From: Paraburkholderia caffeinilytica
Lineage (GTDB): Bacteria; Pseudomonadota; Gammaproteobacteria; Burkholderiales; Burkholderiaceae
DNA: 64,000 nucleotides
NCBI RefSeq assembly: GCF_003368325.1
Contig: NZ_CP031466.1
Span: 1,054,001 to 1,118,000 of the forward strand
Direction: 5' to 3'
Below are positions 16,574 to 25,427 of the stretch, piece by piece. Within the stretch, counting starts at the first letter, position 1. Each line of letters opens with the position of its first letter. The notes under the pieces are model-generated. The model ran no database searches. It saw only the letters and a list, made by a program, of their open reading frames with translations, and was not told the origin of the DNA. Both the position numbers and the translations under genes were made by a program.

Positions 16574-19084
16574 TCAGAAGAACTGCCGTAACCGCAAAAT
16601 CCCCGTCTGCGAAACAAACCGCGGTGCTGCCTGCACCTCATACCGCGCCGACACCGTCAGATTGTTTGAGCGCAGCAGCGTCACCCCCAGCGACACGTCG
16701 GCCAGATCCGCCACCGGGGTCGGCCCCACCGTCGTGAACGCCGTCTGTCCAGTCGTATCGGCCGCGAAGCTGGCTGCGGCTGTCACCCGCGCTCGGTCGT
16801 ACTCGTGAATCCATTGCGCCTGGATATCCGGCACGATCTCGCCGTACGAGGTCGCGAAGCCACGCTCGAGCCTGAAGCCCAAACCACTCCTGACCGACGA
16901 CGTGTTCGCCGTCCCCACCGACAGCGCCGCGCCATTGCCGCCGCTTTCCGTATAGCTGCCCTGATGCAGGAAGCTATACGCCAGGCTGGCCAGCGGCGTG
17001 AGCGTCATACCTCGCAACGCGAGAGGGTAACCCGCCTCCGCGCGCACCACGTACTGTTCGCCGTCGAAGCGGCCACTGGCCACGCCCGAGAAGCCCGTGA
17101 AGTCGACTACGCGCGTCGTGTCGTAGCGCTGTAGCACTGCACCCGCCGACAGGTTCACGTACCACGGTTCATGCGTGTAGCTCGCATAGCCGATCAGGCC
17201 GTACGCGTTCACGCGTGTGGAGTCGCCTGCCGTATCGCCCGATTGATCGATGAGCGTGTTGCTGTAGGCGAACACGCCCCCCGCACGCCAACGCTCACTG
17301 AGCGCCTTGTCCACGCCGAGCAGCAGGCCGCCGTAGTTGGCGCTGTAGCCGTCAACGCCATCCTGTGCGCCCTGGCTCGCATGGCCGCCGAATACCTGGC
17401 CCCACGCGCTCCATTGTGGCGCGGCCTCGCCCGTGGCGACGCCCGTTTCGCCGCCGCCCGATTGCGCAAGCCGCAGGCTGTTCGTATGCGCGGCCACGAT
17501 ACGCAGCACATCGAAGGTGGAGGCTGATGCCGCCTGGCTGGTCGAGGCGGGTTTGACCGGACTGAGCTGCTGGCCGACGCGGTTTGCGCTCGCGCCCGAG
17601 TCCTGGCTCAGCGCTGCGAGTGTGGCGTTGTACAGGTTCAGCAACTGCGGTTGCGTGACGCCGGTGTAGCTGAGCAGGCCGTGCAGGGAGGCGGCCGCGT
17701 TCGGTGCGGTTGCAAGCGACGCCTCCGTCAGTGGTGAAGGGGCCGACGAACCCGGGTTCGTCGTACCGGTACCTGACGAGCCCGTCGAAGAACCCGGGTT
17801 CGTCGAGCCGGTGCCTGACGAGCCCGACGACGAATTCTGCTGCGCGCTATCGATAGTCACCACCAGGTCGGTATGGCCGCTCGCGGCCACCGTGCTGCCC
17901 GTCACCGTGGCGGTGTAGCCCGTAATCGAATACTTGAGCGCGCCGGCGTTATAGGTGCCCGTGCCCGTGGCATCCACCACCACAAAGCGCTGGCCCGCCG
18001 CGAAGCCGTACCCTCCGCCGGTGCCCTGGAGCGTCACGGACGAACCCGAGGCAATCGTCGCGTTGCCTTGGACCACCAGCCGCCCATAGCCCGTGTCGGT
18101 AGGATTGCCAGTGGCGCTCGCCCCGGAGGACACCCCGATCAGGAGCGTGGCTGCCTGCCCCTGGCTGTAGTTGCCCGTGATCGTCATCGGCGCGTTCACC
18201 GCCAGCGTCGCGCCCACGTTGCTGACCGTGTTCGAGCCGACATTGATCGCATCGTTGAGAAGCACGTTGCCCGAGCCGAACACCACGTTCGAGGCTGTGT
18301 TGGTAATCGTGCCGGTCGTGCCGCCAAAGCCGGTCAGGGTGCCGAATACCGCCCCCGAGCCGCCGTTGATCGTCAGATCCTGACTAGCGTCGTTCTCGAT
18401 ATTGCCCGCGATCGTTCCTGAGTTCGTGATCGGGCCGAGGGTGCTGGAAGCGTCGTTGAAAAGCGCGAACGTGTTGCCGGTGATCAGGCCGCTGTTGGTC
18501 AACGTGCTGATCGTGCCGCTGGTGTTGAGGATGCCTGTGGTCCCGCTGATGGTGCCGCCGGCATTGTTTGTCAGCGCCGTGATGGTGCCGAAGTTGTTGA
18601 TGCCGGAGGCACCCCCGCTGATGGTGCCGCCCGCATTGTTTGTGAGCGCGGCAAGGGGGTCGCCGTTGAGGACGCCTATGCCGGTGGCGCTGATCGTGCC
18701 GCTGTTAGTCAGCGAACCAATGGTGCCGAAGCTGAGGAAAATCGCGGTGGTGCCCCCGCTGATCGTGCCGCTGCTGTTGTTGGTTATCGCGGCGATACTG
18801 CCGCCGTTCATCATGAGGCCGAGTCCTCCCGGGGCGCTGATGGTGCCGCTGTTGGTCAGCGTGCCAAGCGTGCCGCCTGCCGATATCGATATGTCATTCG
18901 TGCTGCTGACGCTCCCGGTGTTCGTCACCGTGAAGTTACCCGAGGTCCATCCCGTGCGCCCGACGACCGGCGTGCTGATGATCGTATCGGCCGTTGCTGC
19001 TGCTGGCGCCATCGCGGCCAGTGCCGCGGCCACGGCGAGCGTCAAGGCTTTCTGGTTGGACCCAGGATTTGCAGACTTCTTCAT
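16574..19084 (-). CDS. Type V (classical) autotransporter
   Basis: About 836 residues. A long basic N-region and signal peptide (ALTLAVAAALAAMAPAAATA) lead into a passenger built of short beta-helix-like repeats (LTNSGTIS, LTNNAGGTISG, at least ten units). A Ser/Gly/Thr linker with duplicated TNPGSS units follows. The C-terminal ~270 residues are an autotransporter beta-barrel (WGQVFGGHASQG onward) ending RLRQFF with the terminal aromatic needed for BAM recognition. I chose ATG 19084; 19093 is also possible. The passenger is presented at the surface; its repeats suggest adhesion, but the ligand is unknown. The gene lies between two copies of a LysE gene end, so it was probably placed here by an insertion or duplication event. 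Confidence 0.9.
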   Translation of the reverse strand: MKKSANPGSNQKALTLAVAAALAAMAPAAATADTIISTPVVGRTGWTSGNFTVTNTGSVSSTNDISISAGGTLGTLTNSGTISAPGGLGLMMNGGSIAAITNNSSGTISGGTTAIFLSFGTIGSLTNSGTISATGIGVLNGDPLAALTNNAGGTISGGASGINNFGTITALTNNAGGTISGTTGILNTSGTISTLTNSGLITGNTFALFNDASSTLGPITNSGTIAGNIENDASQDLTINGGSGAVFGTLTGFGGTTGTITNTASNVVFGSGNVLLNDAINVGSNTVSNVGATLAVNAPMTITGNYSQGQAATLLIGVSSGASATGNPTDTGYGRLVVQGNATIASGSSVTLQGTGGGYGFAAGQRFVVVDATGTGTYNAGALKYSITGYTATVTGSTVAASGHTDLVVTIDSAQQNSSSGSSGTGSTNPGSSTGSSGTGTTNPGSSAPSPLTEASLATAPNAAASLHGLLSYTGVTQPQLLNLYNATLAALSQDSGASANRVGQQLSPVKPASTSQAASASTFDVLRIVAAHTNSLRLAQSGGGETGVATGEAAPQWSAWGQVFGGHASQGAQDGVDGYSANYGGLLLGVDKALSERWRAGGVFAYSNTLIDQSGDTAGDSTRVNAYGLIGYASYTHEPWYVNLSAGAVLQRYDTTRVVDFTGFSGVASGRFDGEQYVVRAEAGYPLALRGMTLTPLASLAYSFLHQGSYTESGGNGAALSVGTANTSSVRSGLGFRLERGFATSYGEIVPDIQAQWIHEYDRARVTAAASFAADTTGQTAFTTVGPTPVADLADVSLGVTLLRSNNLTVSARYEVQAAPRFVSQTGILRLRQFF

Positions 19085-19189
19085 GCTTGACATTCCCCGT
19101 TCTTGATCGGTCTTTTTTTTCGCGGCGCAGCCGTGTTGGCACGTCGGGAGCTTGCTCGACTTTTTATAGGTGAGCTTGACCGTGCGCAA

Positions 19190-19457
19190 CAGTTTTTATT
19201 AAAAAGCACATCTTTTTTGAAAAAGTTGCGCGCCACTCCGACTTCTGTCTGCCTCTGGCGATCAATTGTTAATCGGGCACCGCTAGACGAAAGAGGCGGC
19301 AATAGACAAATCCAACCTACTGCTACCGCACCGCATCTCGACTCTACCGAACTGAGCCGGTCGCCATCCCGGCCAACTTGGGATATTCAACTGATCGGGC
19401 TGGATCGTCGTCTATTAATGTCTGGTGTCGCAACAAAGCACGCTTTTCATTCCAATG
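19190..19457. other. Upstream region of the autotransporter gene
   Basis: AT-richer DNA between the autotransporter start and the second LysE repeat. It should hold the promoter. The run TTTTTTATAGG / GTTTTTATTAAAAAG near 19160-19206 is the most AT-rich spot. No gene is supported. Confidence 0.4.
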
Positions 19458-19828
19458 TTCAATTGCTGCTCTCGACAGCAAGTCTCGCTGCCAATCCGGC
19501 GAAAACTGACGCAAGCAGATATTGAGGGACCCGCGACTGACGGCGTTGGCTAGCCCACCGCCGGCTAAGTTGACTTGCGGAAAGTATGACAACACCGTTG
19601 ACGACCAGTCCGATGAGGTTAAGCACCGTTGCGAGCGTCAAGATCTGAACGGCCACTGCTCCATCCTGCGGACGCACAAATTGTGGGAACAGTGCAAGGA
19701 CGAACAACGCCATCTTCGGATTGAGAAGATTGGTTAGCAGGCCCTGCCTGAAAATCTTTCGAACGGGAAAACGAGCTTCGCTTCCTGCCGGTGTAGTCGG
19801 GATTGGGGACGCGCGAAAGGTCTTCCAC
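19458..19828. repeat. 371-bp direct repeat, right copy
   Basis: The partner of 16092-16462, same length and orientation; the copies start 3,366 bp apart. This copy continues without a break into more LysE coding sequence, so it is the parental arrangement and the left copy is the truncated duplicate. Confidence 0.9.
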
Positions 19829-19983
19829 GCAAGATAGAGCAGGTAGGTCGCGCCAGCGAACCGGACTACATCGTAAGCAATGGGAACAGCGAGAAACAGC
19901 TGGGACAGGCCAAACGCTGCCGCCATTGCGTGGCAGTAGGTTCCCGCCTGAATTCCGGCAAGCGATGCAAAGCCGGCAATCCG
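19459..19983 (-). pseudogene. LysE/RhtB-type exporter lacking its N-terminus (copy 2)
   Basis: About 175 codons of LysE-family coding sequence (RIAGFASLAGIQAGTYCH, AAAFGLSQLFLAVPIAYD, GATYLLYLAWKTFRA, then the same C-terminus as copy 1). Upstream of about 19983 the frame loses homology and meets a TGA. The first ~35-40 residues, including the first membrane helix and its PGP-type motif, are missing. An internal ATG at 19926 could start a shorter product, but that would lack the topology of an exporter. Best called a 5'-truncated pseudogene. Confidence 0.82.
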
Positions 19984-20316
19984 GGGGAGTGCACCAATTG
20001 TTGATAGTCACAATCCTGACACAACTCGCATCGGCTCATGACCACCGTTCGTTCGTGCTAGGATTCGCGATGCCTGACTGACATAACGAAAGCAGGTTTT
20101 GCCGCCCCCCGTAGTGAACTGCTAAAGACTCCACTCGAATAATGTACGCAGCTGCCTGGCCTCCTTCGAAAACGCACTGAAAGCCTGTGTCGATGCATTG
20201 ATTGCATCCGGCTTGGCATTCGTCCCGGATCTGTTCTGAATAACAGCCCGGTGATGTCGCTCGAATCGACTTATCGCATCCAGATTCGTGCGACTGCATT
20301 TTCATGAGACCACAAC
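19984..20316. other. Intergenic leader of proline dehydrogenase
   Basis: About 330 bp with no supported gene. A Cys-rich reverse frame (20036-20305) was considered and rejected. Probably carries the proline dehydrogenase promoter. Confidence 0.4.
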
Positions 20317-21237
20317 ATGCGTATTCTCAATACGATGGCGGCTCACGCCATCCCGCTTGTTCCCCGTTCGCTGATCCGTAAGATTTCCCGCCGCTATATC
20401 GCCGGCGAAACGCTTTGCGATGCGCGCATGCGCATCCACTCGCTCCACGCAGCAGGCTTCCGAACAACCGTCGATGTGTTGGGCGAGACCGCGTCGTCGT
20501 CCGATCAGGCAGAGTCGATGACTCGCGATTATCTCAATCTCGTCCAGGCGCTCGGCGAGCAAAATGAGCCCACCGAGCTGTCGATAAAATTGACCGCGCT
20601 GGGGTTGCATCTCGACGAAGACGCGTGCATGGCGCGAGTCTCGGTGATTCTGCGAGCCGCGGCATTGCACGGAATCAGTGCGTGCATCGACATGGAAGAC
20701 ATCCGTTGCACCCGGAAAACGCTCGACGCGTTCCTGAAGCTCGAAGCCGACGGATATCCAGTCGGGATCGCACTGCAAGCGTATTTGACGCGCACGAACG
20801 GTGACATCGTCCCATTGCAGGCACGTAAGAGCCGCATGCGCATCTGCAAGGGAATTTATGCAGAAGCAAACGAGCATCTTGTGGACGGTGCATCGAGGGA
20901 TCGGGCAGCGATCAACGCGCACTTCGTTCGGCACGTTTCGAGCGCAATACAGGCGGGATCGTTCGTGGGCATTGCAACGCACGACGAACAATTAATCGAT
21001 GTACTGACCAATTGGCTGCAATGCGAACGGATTGACCGCTCACGTTTCGAGTTTCAGATGTTGCTAGGCGTGTGCGAGCCGCAGCGTGATGCTTTGCTTG
21101 CACAAGGATTTGATGTCCGCGTCTATGTGCCGTACGGTCATGACTGGTATGGTTACAGCACCCGGCGAATCAGGGAGAATCCACGAATCGTCGGATATAT
21201 CCTGGCGGCGATGATACGTAGCGCTTGGGCTCGCTAG
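20317..21237 (+). CDS. Monofunctional proline dehydrogenase
   Basis: A 306-residue FAD enzyme that oxidises proline to pyrroline-5-carboxylate, passing electrons to the quinone pool. It matches the short (PutB/PRODH) form, not the bifunctional PutA of over 1,000 residues. Visible features are LSIKLTALGLHLDE (first substrate/FAD strand), CIDMEDIRCTRKTLDAF, GIALQAYLTR, RICKGIYAE, FVGIATHDEQLI, FEFQMLLGVCEPQRDALL and the C-terminal YVPYGHDWYGYSTRRIRENP, which supplies the active-site Arg pair and Tyr. The gene is monocistronic here; no P5C dehydrogenase lies nearby. Confidence 0.93.
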   Translation: MRILNTMAAHAIPLVPRSLIRKISRRYIAGETLCDARMRIHSLHAAGFRTTVDVLGETASSSDQAESMTRDYLNLVQALGEQNEPTELSIKLTALGLHLDEDACMARVSVILRAAALHGISACIDMEDIRCTRKTLDAFLKLEADGYPVGIALQAYLTRTNGDIVPLQARKSRMRICKGIYAEANEHLVDGASRDRAAINAHFVRHVSSAIQAGSFVGIATHDEQLIDVLTNWLQCERIDRSRFEFQMLLGVCEPQRDALLAQGFDVRVYVPYGHDWYGYSTRRIRENPRIVGYILAAMIRSAWAR

Positions 21238-21458
21238 CAGTTACAGCAGGCCCCTTGGATCGGGACCGACCTGATCGTTGGTTCCGGCTTGAATGGCTGC
21301 TTTCGAGAAATCCGGCCGGCGGCGGTTCGATCTGAGCCGGTCGTCATCCGGCTCAGGTCGGCCAACCCCGGTCGTTCGACACCGGTGCCTGAATCGTCGA
21401 CAATCACTGCAATTCATTATGACGCTACTGCATTAGGACCACGGACAGTGAGTGATCG

Positions 21459-22022
21459 ATGTTATTCGGTGTGAAATCTGAGTTTGCGATAGAGGCCATG
21501 ATTGAACCCGGTCTGGTACTCCCATCCGCAGTCTACGGGAGGATGCGGGTGTGGTGCACACACACTCCGATAGGCGATTTCTCCGATCCTCGATGTTCTT
21601 TGTATCCGGCATATCTGGGTTTCAAGCAGCTTGCGGCGGCACTTCCGAATCTTTGGCTAAGTGATCTGGACGGCCTAACTGATGAACATCTAATGGATCG
21701 TCTGGATGGGTTGCTGTACGGGGCTCGAGGCGATCAAATGCTTGAAGATGACGGTCGGACCGTTGTGGAGTGTGAGCGCGATTGGGAAAAATATGGGATT
21801 TTCAATTTCTTGACAAACTGGGGAGAACAGTTCGACCGCGCGGGCAAGTCATTCATTTTTTGCCCGCCGGCAGAACCGGTAAAAGTACTTATTCGGCCAC
21901 GCGACACCGACGGGGTTCTGTCTTTACATGCGTCGATGCCCGCCGTCACTGAGGCTATCCATATGTTCCTCCGGTGGTTTGAGGATTCAGCAGCGCTGCT
22001 TTCCAATCAAATCTCGACCTGA
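21459..22022 (+). CDS. Imm42-like immunity protein (orphan)
   Basis: A 187-residue protein resembling the Imm42 family of polymorphic-toxin immunity proteins: N-terminal FGVKSEFAIEAMIEPG, then YGRMRVWCTHTPIGDFSD, and a mixed alpha/beta body with Asp/Glu-rich stretches (DLDGLTDEHLMDRLDGLLYG). The assignment is from the characteristic N-terminal pattern and is moderate. No toxin, Rhs, CDI or type VI effector gene lies beside it, so it would be an orphan immunity gene. Its GC content and third-position bias are lower than its neighbours', consistent with transfer. Gene-free repeat-rich DNA flanks it on both sides. Confidence 0.65.
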   Translation: MLFGVKSEFAIEAMIEPGLVLPSAVYGRMRVWCTHTPIGDFSDPRCSLYPAYLGFKQLAAALPNLWLSDLDGLTDEHLMDRLDGLLYGARGDQMLEDDGRTVVECERDWEKYGIFNFLTNWGEQFDRAGKSFIFCPPAEPVKVLIRPRDTDGVLSLHASMPAVTEAIHMFLRWFEDSAALLSNQIST

Positions 22023-22094
22023 CCTGCGGCAATCGACTATCCCTATCGGAGCGGCTGCATGGTTCTGAATGGCGGACGGCAGTCGGCCGTGTGC

Positions 22095-22180
22095 GTTTAG
22101 GCTTGTCCAACGCCTGCCCGCACGCGTCGTCGTGCGCTCACGCGGCAGCTGACAAGGGCAGGCGTCGAACAAACCTAAAC
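22095..22180. repeat. Long nested inverted repeat
   Basis: Arms 22095-22119 and 22156-22180 are 25-bp inverted copies with about three mismatches (GTTTAGGCTTGT... and ...ACAAACCTAAAC). Within the loop, CGCACG-CGTCGT-CGTGCG forms a second hairpin. It lies between the convergent Imm42-like and racemase genes, so it could act as a bidirectional transcription terminator or be a REP-type element. There is no T-run. Confidence 0.65.
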
Positions 22181-22210
22181 GACCTGAGCCGGTCGGCATA
22201 GGCACGGGTA

Positions 22211-22235
22211 CGGCCAGTTTCAGACGTTCGACATT
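22211..22235. repeat. Dispersed 25-bp repeat, copy B
   Basis: Matches 10091-10115 at 23 of 25 positions. It lies just outside the 3' end of the racemase gene in gene-free DNA. Confidence 0.5.
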
Positions 22236-22275
22236 GGGATGAAGATCGTCGGCAATCTGGCACCACGGTCGAATG

Positions 22276-22932
22276 TCAGATGCAGAGAGAGGGGCCGCCG
22301 ATTCGCTGCATCACGTTGCGCAACGCCGCATGGGCGCTATCAAGCGGCTGGCTTCCGTTGCGCGCGAGGTTCACCGCTGGCGCCATCCAGGGATGAGCGT
22401 ATGCAACAACGGTTGCGCCTGCTTCATATGCTTCATTCGCCGATGCCGCGATGGCAGCGAAGCATTCGTCGATGTTGTCACTTTTGAAAAGCGCCCACAC
22501 CCGCGCAATATGGGTGACGTCCACTGACCTAACGGTGTCGCTCGCGTGCCGTTCGAAAAGTTTTCTGGTCGGCTCGACGGCAGCCTCGACCGCACACAAC
22601 ACGGTGATTTTGCCCCCAACTTTGCCAGCCGCAGCGGCCAACGCGACATCTGCTCTCACAATGGGAACTGGCGTGCTTTCAAGTTCTTCGACAGCCGGCC
22701 CAAGCGTAGCGCAAGTCAGGATGACGGCATCCGCGTGGGCCGCCAAAGCCAGAAGACAACGCTTTGTCTCCTCCTTCAAGGCGGCCGAAAACGTCCCCGC
22801 ATCCTGGACAGCCTCACGAAGATCGGACCGGACTTCATGGCGGAGGTTGTCGACCCGCAAGCCAAGCGTTTTGGCCGCGTCGTCAAATACGCGTTTGTTC
22901 CCATCGACCGTGTGCAAAAACGATATACGCAT
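22276..22932 (-). CDS. Asp/Glu racemase-superfamily protein
   Basis: A 218-residue protein of the Asp/Glu/hydantoin racemase superfamily. The two catalytic-Cys regions are represented by DAVILTCATLGPAVEEL (Cys near residue 74) and, in the second half, AGATVVAYAHPWMAPAV, where the usual second Cys appears to be replaced (Ala-His). Substitution of one Cys is typical of members that are not two-base racemases, such as decarboxylase- or isomerase-like ones. The start at 22932 has AAGGAG seven bases upstream. The gene stands alone, convergent with the Imm42-like gene; substrate unknown. Confidence 0.8.
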   Translation of the reverse strand: MRISFLHTVDGNKRVFDDAAKTLGLRVDNLRHEVRSDLREAVQDAGTFSAALKEETKRCLLALAAHADAVILTCATLGPAVEELESTPVPIVRADVALAAAAGKVGGKITVLCAVEAAVEPTRKLFERHASDTVRSVDVTHIARVWALFKSDNIDECFAAIAASANEAYEAGATVVAYAHPWMAPAVNLARNGSQPLDSAHAALRNVMQRIGGPSLCI

Positions 22933-23275
22933 TAGCTGTCTCCTTCGTTAGATTGCTCGCGTCGGTTTCTTCGCTTCCGTGCCTGTGATGGAGACCGGTG
23001 AAGCACAGGCATTGTTTCAACGCCGGCGCCGTCTAACAAGGCAACCTGTTCTACCGGTATGTTTGATACCTCCCTCCACAAATGGTCTCCATCACTCGCA
23101 GACAAAGAGAGTATCAATGGCCGCTTCTGGTATATGCCAGAGTCCGCTCAGGTTCGTGTGCAGCCTTTTCACGAGGCAGCACGCGCCCAGGATGAAACAT
23201 CCGACGCTCACGACCAGATTCACAACAATCATCGGCACACACGCGCGGCCAAACTTTAGCCCAATCAATCGACCA
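22933..23275. other. Intergenic region, nothing recognised
   Basis: About 340 bp between argC and the racemase gene, both on the reverse strand. No frame has recognisable domains. It contains the racemase promoter region. Confidence 0.4.
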
Positions 23276-24205
23276 CTATTCCCGCGCGAGCATCAAGTCC
23301 AAATTCTGAACCGCAGCGCCGGATGCACCCTTGCCGAGATTATCGAAAACCGCGGATAGCAGCACGTGCCCGTGCGTCATGTTGGGAAATACGCTCAAGC
23401 GCATGTCGTTCGTACCGTTCAGCACTTGAGGATCCAGCTGCTTCAAGACGCACGACTCCTGTAGCGGCAAGACATGAACGTGAGCCGCCCCGGCATAGTG
23501 CCGCGCGAGGCATGCGTGCAACGCGGCGCCATCCACATCGGGCGCCAGTAGCCGCAACGCCAAGGGCACGGTCAGCACGATGCCCTGGCGAAACGCACCA
23601 TACGCAGGCACGAAGATGGGCCGTTGCGCGAGCCCGGCGTGCTGCTGGATCTCCGGGGTGTGCTTATGCGCGAGTTCCAGTCCATAGACCTGATAGGCAG
23701 GCGCGTTGACGGCACCTTGCCGCTCATGTTCCTCCACGCCGGCACGTCCGCGTCCCGAGTAGCCGGACACCGCGTGAATGCTGATCGGATAGCTGTCTGG
23801 TATCAGCCCGGCCTGGAGCAGGGGACGCAGCACGCCAATCGCACCGGTCGGATAGCAACCAGGATTGGTGACCCGACGTGCGTTTGCGATACGTTCCGCC
23901 TGTCCCGGAGCCATCTCCGGAAAACCGTATGTCCAGTCTGGCTGCGTGCGGTGGGCGGAACTTGCGTCGATAACCCTGACTGCAGGATTGACGATGGTAT
24001 CCACCGCCTCTCGCGCGGCGTTATCGGGTAGACAGAGGATGGCGATGTCGCAGGCGTTGATGGCCTCGGCGCGACGCTTCGGATCCTTGCGTTCCGCGGC
24101 GGGAAGCGTAAATAGCTTCAGGTCGCTTCGGTCGCGAAGCCGTTCATGGATTTGCAACCCGGTGGTGCCTTGGTCGCCGTCGATGAAAACAACAGGAGAG
24201 CTCAT
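23276..24205 (-). CDS. argC: N-acetyl-gamma-glutamyl-phosphate reductase
   Basis: A 309-residue short-form (type 2) ArgC. It reduces N-acetylglutamyl phosphate to the semialdehyde with NADPH, the third step of arginine synthesis in the cytosol. Evidence: the N-terminal dinucleotide site in [17 protein letters not shown], the catalytic Cys in [24 protein letters not shown], and the C-terminal [10 protein letters not shown] and [14 protein letters not shown]. The start at 24205 has GGAG nine bases upstream. It is divergent from a LysR gene with two palindromes between them, an uncommon arrangement for argC. Burkholderia genomes usually also carry a long-form argC, so this may be a second, specialised copy. 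Confidence 0.92.
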   Translation of the reverse strand: MSSPVVFIDGDQGTTGLQIHERLRDRSDLKLFTLPAAERKDPKRRAEAINACDIAILCLPDNAAREAVDTIVNPAVRVIDASSAHRTQPDWTYGFPEMAPGQAERIANARRVTNPGCYPTGAIGVLRPLLQAGLIPDSYPISIHAVSGYSGRGRAGVEEHERQGAVNAPAYQVYGLELAHKHTPEIQQHAGLAQRPIFVPAYGAFRQGIVLTVPLALRLLAPDVDGAALHACLARHYAGAAHVHVLPLQESCVLKQLDPQVLNGTNDMRLSVFPNMTHGHVLLSAVFDNLGKGASGAAVQNLDLMLARE

Positions 24206-24282
24206 GCGCGAAATACTCCAGTGACAGGGTCATGACAAGTAAAGCGAGCCCCTATCTTCCGCGCACGGCTAGAATAACAAAA

Positions 24283-24320
24283 GTTGAATTTCACAACGCT
24301 AACATTCAGCTTTTCTGAAT
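24283..24320. promoter_or_regulatory. Two palindromes between argC and LysR gene
   Basis: GTTG-N7-CAAC (24283-24297) fits the T-N11-A pattern, and ATTCAG-N5-CTGAAT (24304-24320) is a perfect 6-bp inverted repeat. They lie 12-50 bp upstream of the LysR start, in the only gap between the divergent genes. Likely the autoregulatory operator; binding is inferred. Confidence 0.6.
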
Positions 24321-24332
24321 CTGGACACCGAC

Positions 24333-25217
24333 ATGCGAGAGATCAGCCTGGACCGCTTGCGCACCCTGGTCGCTATTGCCGACCGTGGCTCATTCGCCGA
24401 CGCGGCGCGTGCGCTGCACCTGGCGCCGCCAACGGTCAGCCTGCACATCGCTGAACTGGAAGAGCGCATTGGGGCTCCACTCCTGTCACGGAAGCGCGGA
24501 CACGTCCGGCCGTCGGCGATAGGCGAGTTGCTGGTAGAGCGCGCGCGTCGCCTGCTGGCTGACGCGGAGCAGGCGTTGGACGACGTTCATCGCCAGGTGC
24601 AAGGGCTCGCCGGGCGCGTGCGGCTCGGGGCATCGACCGGTGCGATCGCGCACCTGTTGCCGCAAGCGCTCGAGGTGCTGCGCCAGCACCATCCCGCTAT
24701 CGACATTCAGGTTGCGGTTCTCACTTCGCATGAAACGCTAACCCGGCTGGCCGATGGAACGCTGGATGTCGGGCTGGTCGCGCTGCCTCAGTCCCCGGTA
24801 GCTGGACTCGTCATCAAGCCCTGGCGTCGCGACCCCGTCATGGCCTTCGTGCCGGCACATTGGCGGTGTCCGGCTCGTGTCACGCCGGAGTGGCTCGCTG
24901 CTCAGCCGCTCATTCTCAATGACACCACCACGCGTCTCTCGCGTCTGACCGCGGAGTGGTTTGCGACTGGCGGTCACCATCCTGCACCGCGCATTCAGCT
25001 CAACTACAACGACGCGATCAAGAGTCTGGTCGCGGCAGGTTACGGCGCGGCACTGCTGCCTCATGAGGCCACGACGCCATTGCCCGACGAGCGCATTGCC
25101 ATGCGTCCGCTGCGCCCTGCGTTGTGGCGTCGCCTTGGCGTTGCTCATCGTGCGGGGTACGTCGAGCGTTCCACCCAACACGTACTCGATGTGTTGTGGG
25201 ATTTCCGATTGGCTTAG
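24333..25217 (+). CDS. LysR-family transcriptional regulator
   Basis: A 294-residue LysR protein. The HTH spans about residues 3-60 (LRTLVAIADRGSFADAARALH, PTVSLHIAELEERIGAPLL). The effector domain starts near 90 (GRVRLGASTGAIAHLLPQALEVL) and includes the usual DVGLVALP strand and a C-terminal GYGAALLPHEAT. It is divergent from argC and is the natural candidate to control it, possibly in response to arginine or a precursor. The palindromes at 24283-24320 would be its site. Confidence 0.92.
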   Translation: MREISLDRLRTLVAIADRGSFADAARALHLAPPTVSLHIAELEERIGAPLLSRKRGHVRPSAIGELLVERARRLLADAEQALDDVHRQVQGLAGRVRLGASTGAIAHLLPQALEVLRQHHPAIDIQVAVLTSHETLTRLADGTLDVGLVALPQSPVAGLVIKPWRRDPVMAFVPAHWRCPARVTPEWLAAQPLILNDTTTRLSRLTAEWFATGGHHPAPRIQLNYNDAIKSLVAAGYGAALLPHEATTPLPDERIAMRPLRPALWRRLGVAHRAGYVERSTQHVLDVLWDFRLA

Positions 25218-25427
25218 GCGTTGCCGTTTGCCGCCTCGGTTCGTGCTCGCTGAATTGCCATGGTTGTTCGGCATCCAGGCTTTCGCCTGGGTTATACCCG
25301 GAAACACTACCCTGGGCCCTTAAGGACGTGCTAGAAATAGTCGATAACCCGTAAGCGCGAGTGAAGTTCCGGTCCTGAGATTGGAGAATCCCACGCGGTC
25401 TGTCGCACGGAATTCCGAGGTGAAGGT

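Noticed and set aside
19459..19926. Functional 155-residue LysE exporter
   Set aside because: It lacks the first helices and the conserved N-terminal motif; upstream homology continues past its ATG and then breaks, so it is a truncated remnant.
20036..20305. Cys-rich 89-codon reverse frame (possible small metal-binding protein)
   Set aside because: The Cys spacing does not fit the DUF326 copper-binding pattern or other families I know, and it lies over the proline dehydrogenase promoter.
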